Positions 61,318-64,000 of a stretch of DNA of 64,000 nucleotides are shown piece by piece. The stretch spans positions 192,104-256,103 of the forward strand of contig NZ_BNCJ01000005.1 of assembly GCF_014656415.1 (NCBI RefSeq), read 5' to 3'. A program made the translations under genes and the position numbers. The notes beneath the pieces are model-generated. The model searched no databases and had not been told where the DNA came from. It saw only the letters and a list, made by a program, of their open reading frames with translations. Within the stretch, counting starts at the first letter, position 1; every line of letters starts with the position of its first letter. This DNA is from Seohaeicola zhoushanensis (GTDB lineage: Bacteria; Pseudomonadota; Alphaproteobacteria; Rhodobacterales; Rhodobacteraceae).

Positions 61318-62250
61318 ATGCACGAAGACCCGTACAAAGTCCTCGGCGTGGCCAAGACGGCGACGCAGGACGAGATCCGGAAGGCCTATCGCAAGCTTGC
61401 CAAGAAGCTGCACCCCGACCTGCACCCGGGCGATGCCTCGAAGCAGGCCGAGTTCCAGGCGGTCACCGCCGCGCATGACATCATCGGCGACCCCGAGAAG
61501 CGCAAGCGGTTCGACGCGGGCGAGATCGACGCCAGCGGGCAGGAACGCCCCGAGCGGCAGTATTACCAGCAATACGCCGATACCGGCGCCGGGCGGCGCT
61601 ATGACCAGGCCGGTCCGGGCGGCTACGAAGACCTGTCGGATCTCTTCTCCGACCTCTTCGGCAACCGTCAGCAGGGCGGCGGGCGGCGGACTTACCAGGA
61701 GTTCGATGCGCGGGGGGCGGATATGCGCTATCACCTCGAGGTCGATTTCCTCGATGCCGCGCGCGGGGCCAGGCGCAGCCTGTCGCTGCCCGACGGCTCG
61801 GCCATCGAGATGACCATTCCCGCCGGGCTGAAGGACGGCCAGACCCTGCGGCTCAAGGGCAAGGGTGGCGCGGGCATGGGCCGGGGTCCGGCGGGGGATG
61901 CACTGGTGACGGTGAACGTGCGCCCGCATCCGAGCTTTGCCCGCGACGGCGATGACATCGAGGTCGAACTGCCGATCACCTTCGACGAGGCGGTGCTGGG
62001 CGGCAAGGTCGAGGTGCCGACCATCGGCGATCCGGTGTCGATGACGATCCCCGCCGGGGTCTCCTCGGGCCACCGGCTGCGGCTGAAGGGCAAGGGGATC
62101 AAGCCCGCGAAGGGGCCGGCGGGCGACCAGCTGGTGCGGCTGAAGATCGTGCTGCCCGAGAAGATGGACGACGAGATGGCCGAGATCGCCCGCCGCTGGC
62201 GCGCCCATGTCCGCCATGACCCGCGCAAACCGCAGCGGAGGAGCAAATGA
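61318..62250 (+). CDS. cbpA: Curved-DNA-binding J-domain protein CbpA
   Basis: 310 residues. J domain 1-70 with HPD at 32-34 (KLHPDLHPGDASKQAEFQAV), G/F-like linker with GGYEDLSDLFSDLFGNRQQG, no zinc fingers, then two C-terminal beta domains (SAIEMTIPAGLKDGQTLRLK, FDEAVLGGKVEVPTIGDPVS). This is the class B DnaJ/CbpA plan. The next gene, overlapping by four bases, is the CbpM modulator. An FNR-type box lies upstream. Confidence 0.92.
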   Translation: MHEDPYKVLGVAKTATQDEIRKAYRKLAKKLHPDLHPGDASKQAEFQAVTAAHDIIGDPEKRKRFDAGEIDASGQERPERQYYQQYADTGAGRRYDQAGPGGYEDLSDLFSDLFGNRQQGGGRRTYQEFDARGADMRYHLEVDFLDAARGARRSLSLPDGSAIEMTIPAGLKDGQTLRLKGKGGAGMGRGPAGDALVTVNVRPHPSFARDGDDIEVELPITFDEAVLGGKVEVPTIGDPVSMTIPAGVSSGHRLRLKGKGIKPAKGPAGDQLVRLKIVLPEKMDDEMAEIARRWRAHVRHDPRKPQRRSK

Positions 62251-62588
62251 GCCTGAACGAGAAACAGGTGGTGCTGCGGATCGAGCGCCTGACCATCCGC
62301 GACCTGCGCCAATGGGTGCGCGCCGGCTGGGTGCTGCCGGCGCAGGGCGAGGCCGGGCCGGTGTTCGACGAGCTCGACGTGGCGCGGCTGCGGCTGATCT
62401 GCGACCTGCGCAAGGACATGTCCCTGCCCGCCGACGCCATGCCGGTGGTGCTGACGCTGCTCGACCGGCTGCACGCGGCGCGGCGCAGCCTGCGCACGCT
62501 TGGCGCGGCGCTCGACAGCCAGCCCGACGAGCTGCGCCAGGCCGTGCTGGAGGCCTGCCGCCAGCTGCACGAGCGCGACAATGGTTGA
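62247..62588 (+). CDS. cbpM: Chaperone modulator CbpM
   Basis: 113 residues. MerR-like helical domain: IERLTIRDLRQWVRAGWVLP and FDELDVARLRLICDLRKDM, then a helix bundle with LTLLDRLHAARRSLRTLGAA. CbpM binds the J domain of CbpA and blocks its action with DnaK. Overlap with cbpA (ATGA) confirms the pairing. Confidence 0.88.
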   Translation: MSLNEKQVVLRIERLTIRDLRQWVRAGWVLPAQGEAGPVFDELDVARLRLICDLRKDMSLPADAMPVVLTLLDRLHAARRSLRTLGAALDSQPDELRQAVLEACRQLHERDNG

Positions 62589-62612
62589 ATCACATTCGTA
62601 TTTTGCTATGCT
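62585..62612 (+). promoter_or_regulatory. Candidate sigma70 promoter of the 96-residue gene
   Basis: TTGAAT (62585-62590), 16 bp, TATGCT (62607-62612), in an AT-rich stretch that begins at the cbpM stop; GGGAGGG then precedes ATG 62645. Confidence 0.6.
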
Positions 62613-62644
62613 TTAGACAGTCGGGCCAATCCAGGGAGGGTTTG

Positions 62645-62935
62645 ATGCTTCGACATCTTGAAACGCAGCGCCGGGTGCTGGTGCTGACTATCCAGCGGTA
62701 TCAGGAGGCCGACCGTGACTGGTCGGCGGCAGCGCGCGAGGCGCGCAGTTGGTTCCCGGGCGCCCGTCGCGGCATGGCCGTGGTGATCGGCAGCCCGGGC
62801 TCGCGGGTCCGCAAGCTCTATGATCGGCGCGAGAAGGCCCTGCAGCAGCTGGCCGTGGCACGGCGCAACCTCGACGAGGCCAAGGCGCGGCTGGCGCGGC
62901 GGCACCGGGTCATGTTGCTGCTGACGGAAGGCTGA
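62645..62935 (+). CDS. Hypothetical protein, 96 residues, basic and helical
   Basis: Very basic protein with two helical regions, LRHLETQRRVLVLTIQRYQE and LQQLAVARRNLDEAKARLAR, the second coiled-coil-like. No signal or membrane segment. GGGAGGGTTTG precedes ATG 62645 and a good promoter lies upstream. Family not recognised. Confidence 0.72.
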   Translation: MLRHLETQRRVLVLTIQRYQEADRDWSAAAREARSWFPGARRGMAVVIGSPGSRVRKLYDRREKALQQLAVARRNLDEAKARLARRHRVMLLLTEG

Positions 62936-62984
62936 CGGCCCGCAAGGGGCCAGGGGCGGCGGCCAAAGCCGCCGCCAAACATGC

Positions 62985-63221
62985 TCAGGCGAGCATGCGG
63001 ACGATCTCGTCCTTCAGTTGCGCGCGCTTCTTGCGCAGGTCGACCTCGGCCAGCTGTTCGATCGGCTCGACGTTGGTTTCCGCGCGGTGCACGGCGCGGT
63101 TGACCTCGTGATACTCGTCGGCGAGACGGGCGAAATGCGGGTTCGAGGACTTCAGGTCCTGGATCTTCGCGGCCTTGTCCGGGAATTCCTCGTGCAGTTC
63201 GTGCGGCGTATGTTGCGACAT
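62985..63221 (-). CDS. YdcH/DUF465-like small protein
   Basis: 78 residues. MSQHTPHELHEEFPDKAAKI, then LKSSNPHFARLADEYHEVNR and LRKKRAQLKDEIVRMLA match the short two-helix DUF465 (YdcH) family, whose function is not established. ATG 63221 has GGGAGAC seven bases upstream; longer in-frame starts reach 63317 over the FNR box and are unlikely. Confidence 0.85.
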   Translation of the reverse strand: MSQHTPHELHEEFPDKAAKIQDLKSSNPHFARLADEYHEVNRAVHRAETNVEPIEQLAEVDLRKKRAQLKDEIVRMLA

Positions 63222-63278
63222 TTGTTGTCTCCCAAATTTACGTTCACCCATGCCTAACGCCAGAAATCGCCCCCGGCT

Positions 63279-63292
63279 TTGACGCGGATCAA
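63279..63292. promoter_or_regulatory. FNR/CRP-family box between divergent genes
   Basis: TTGACGCGGATCAA fits TTGAY-N4-RTCAA. It is 58 bases before the DUF465 start and 80 before the enolase-superfamily start. Distance favours the small gene (a -10 near TAGGCA on the minus strand would give -41.5). Confidence 0.55.
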
Positions 63293-63371
63293 ATGACGCA
63301 GGGTCAGGCGCCGCCATTGGATGTCGCGTACAGGCCAGAAGGCCGGGGCCGGGGCGCCTTCAATCGGACCC

Positions 63372-64000
63372 ATGAAAATCACCGCGCTCCGCATCCGCCC
63401 GATCACCCTGCCCCTCAAGGTGCCCTATCACTGGACACAGGGGATCCGGACGGATTTCTCGGTCAACCTGATCGAACTGGAATGCGAGGACGGCACCATC
63501 GGCCTTGGCGAATGCACCGTCGCGCCGGACCAGCAGGCGAGCGTTCGGATACTGGAGGCGCTGGCCTCGAGCCTGATCGGCGAGAGCCTCTGGGACGCCG
63601 CGCCGCTGCGGGATCGCATCCTCAAGACGCGCTACATGGCCTTCGGGGCGAACACGATGCGGGCCGCGAACCAGATGCTGGCGGGGCTCGACTTCGCGAT
63701 CTGGGATGCGCAGGGCAAGATCGCCGGGCGGCCGGTCTGCGACCTGCTGGGCGGGGCTTTCCGGCGCAGGGTGGGGTATTTCTGCTTCCTGCAGGGCGAT
63801 ACCGTCGACGAGCTAGCGAAGGATGCCGCGCGGGCGCGGGCGGCGGGCGAGCGGGTGATCTACGTGAAGGTGGGCCGCGCCGACGAGCAGGTCGATATCG
63901 AGATCGTCCGCGCGGTGCGGGCCGAGATCGGCGACACCCGCCTGCGGCTCGACGCCAACGAGGGCTGGGACCCCTATCGCGCGATCCGCATGTGCCGCAA
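63372..64000 (+). CDS. Enolase-superfamily (mandelate racemase/muconate lactonizing-like) enzyme, N-terminal part
   Basis: 209 residues, cut by the window end. N-terminal capping domain (ITALRIRPITLPLKVPYHWT, GTIGLGECTVAPDQ) and the start of the barrel: AGLDFAIWDAQGKIAGRPVC, LLGGAFRRRVGYFCF, YVKVGRADEQVDIEIVRAVR and LRLDANEGW, whose Asp is the first metal ligand. The strand-2 region reads VKVGR, which should carry the catalytic lysine. The class (racemase, cycloisomerase, dehydratase) cannot be settled without the rest. Confidence 0.85.
   Translation, partial: MKITALRIRPITLPLKVPYHWTQGIRTDFSVNLIELECEDGTIGLGECTVAPDQQASVRILEALASSLIGESLWDAAPLRDRILKTRYMAFGANTMRAANQMLAGLDFAIWDAQGKIAGRPVCDLLGGAFRRRVGYFCFLQGDTVDELAKDAARARAAGERVIYVKVGRADEQVDIEIVRAVRAEIGDTRLRLDANEGWDPYRAIRMCR

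Overview
The window is GC-rich, densely packed chromosomal DNA that looks like an alphaproteobacterium of the family Rhodobacteraceae (Paracoccus/Rhodovulum-like). The signs are the pairing of a tandem-domain ALDH16-type aldehyde dehydrogenase with deoC, a homospermidine synthase, a Hint-domain protein, TTGAC-N4-GTCAA boxes of the FNR/CRP family, Mur-like operators on a metal transporter, and short palindromic intergenic elements that recur in the window. The genus is inference. I see no rRNA, tRNA, CRISPR array, prophage or intact insertion sequence.

Layout. 1-4.5 kb (minus): start of a formate dehydrogenase alpha subunit, then ALDH16 and deoC (deoxyribose-phosphate to acetaldehyde to acetate). 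4.6-8.6 kb: four-gene Mn/Fe ABC importer behind a twin operator. 8.6-9.6 kb: a small DUF2322 gene between degenerate direct repeats. 9.6-17.5 kb: the housekeeping set truB-rpsO-pnp, broken up by an RTX-lysozyme fusion, a DUF1643 gene, a zeta-toxin/ParD-like module and an SGNH lipoprotein. 17.5-25.8 kb: glycosyltransferase, FkbM methyltransferase, peroxiredoxin, aldehyde dehydrogenase, a MATE pump divergent from an HxlR regulator, an MFS carrier and zapE. 25.8-32.8 kb (minus): a peptidoglycan-binding-domain protein, folC, accD, a CPBP membrane protease and a very large ABC-like protein whose ATPase motifs have decayed and which ends in a cyclic-nucleotide-binding domain. 33-42.8 kb: ilvD, a lipoprotein, two unknown genes, homospermidine synthase, a second peptidoglycan-binding-domain protein, two methyltransferase-like genes around a coiled-coil protein, and rpsD. 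43-49.9 kb: Hint protein, a TPP-riboswitch operon thiM-thiE-thiD-thiYZX for thiamine-precursor salvage, then a cobalamin riboswitch in front of bluB. 50-61 kb: tandem universal stress protein, CobW-type GTPase plus amidohydrolase divergent from a LysR regulator and a complete dipeptide-type ABC importer, then an LLM flavin monooxygenase. 61-64 kb: cbpA-cbpM co-chaperone pair, two small proteins and the start of an enolase-superfamily enzyme.

How parts work together. Three FNR/CRP-type boxes (upstream of the universal stress protein, of cbpA, and of the small YdcH-like gene) suggest that scattered stress and chaperone genes share low-oxygen or redox control. Vitamin genes are under two adjacent riboswitches. 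The best candidate for undescribed biology is the 1039-residue ATPase-dead ABC/cyclic-nucleotide protein that overlaps the CPBP protease gene. Next are two signal-less proteins with N-terminal peptidoglycan-binding domains, and the secreted-type RTX-lysozyme lodged in the translation gene cluster.
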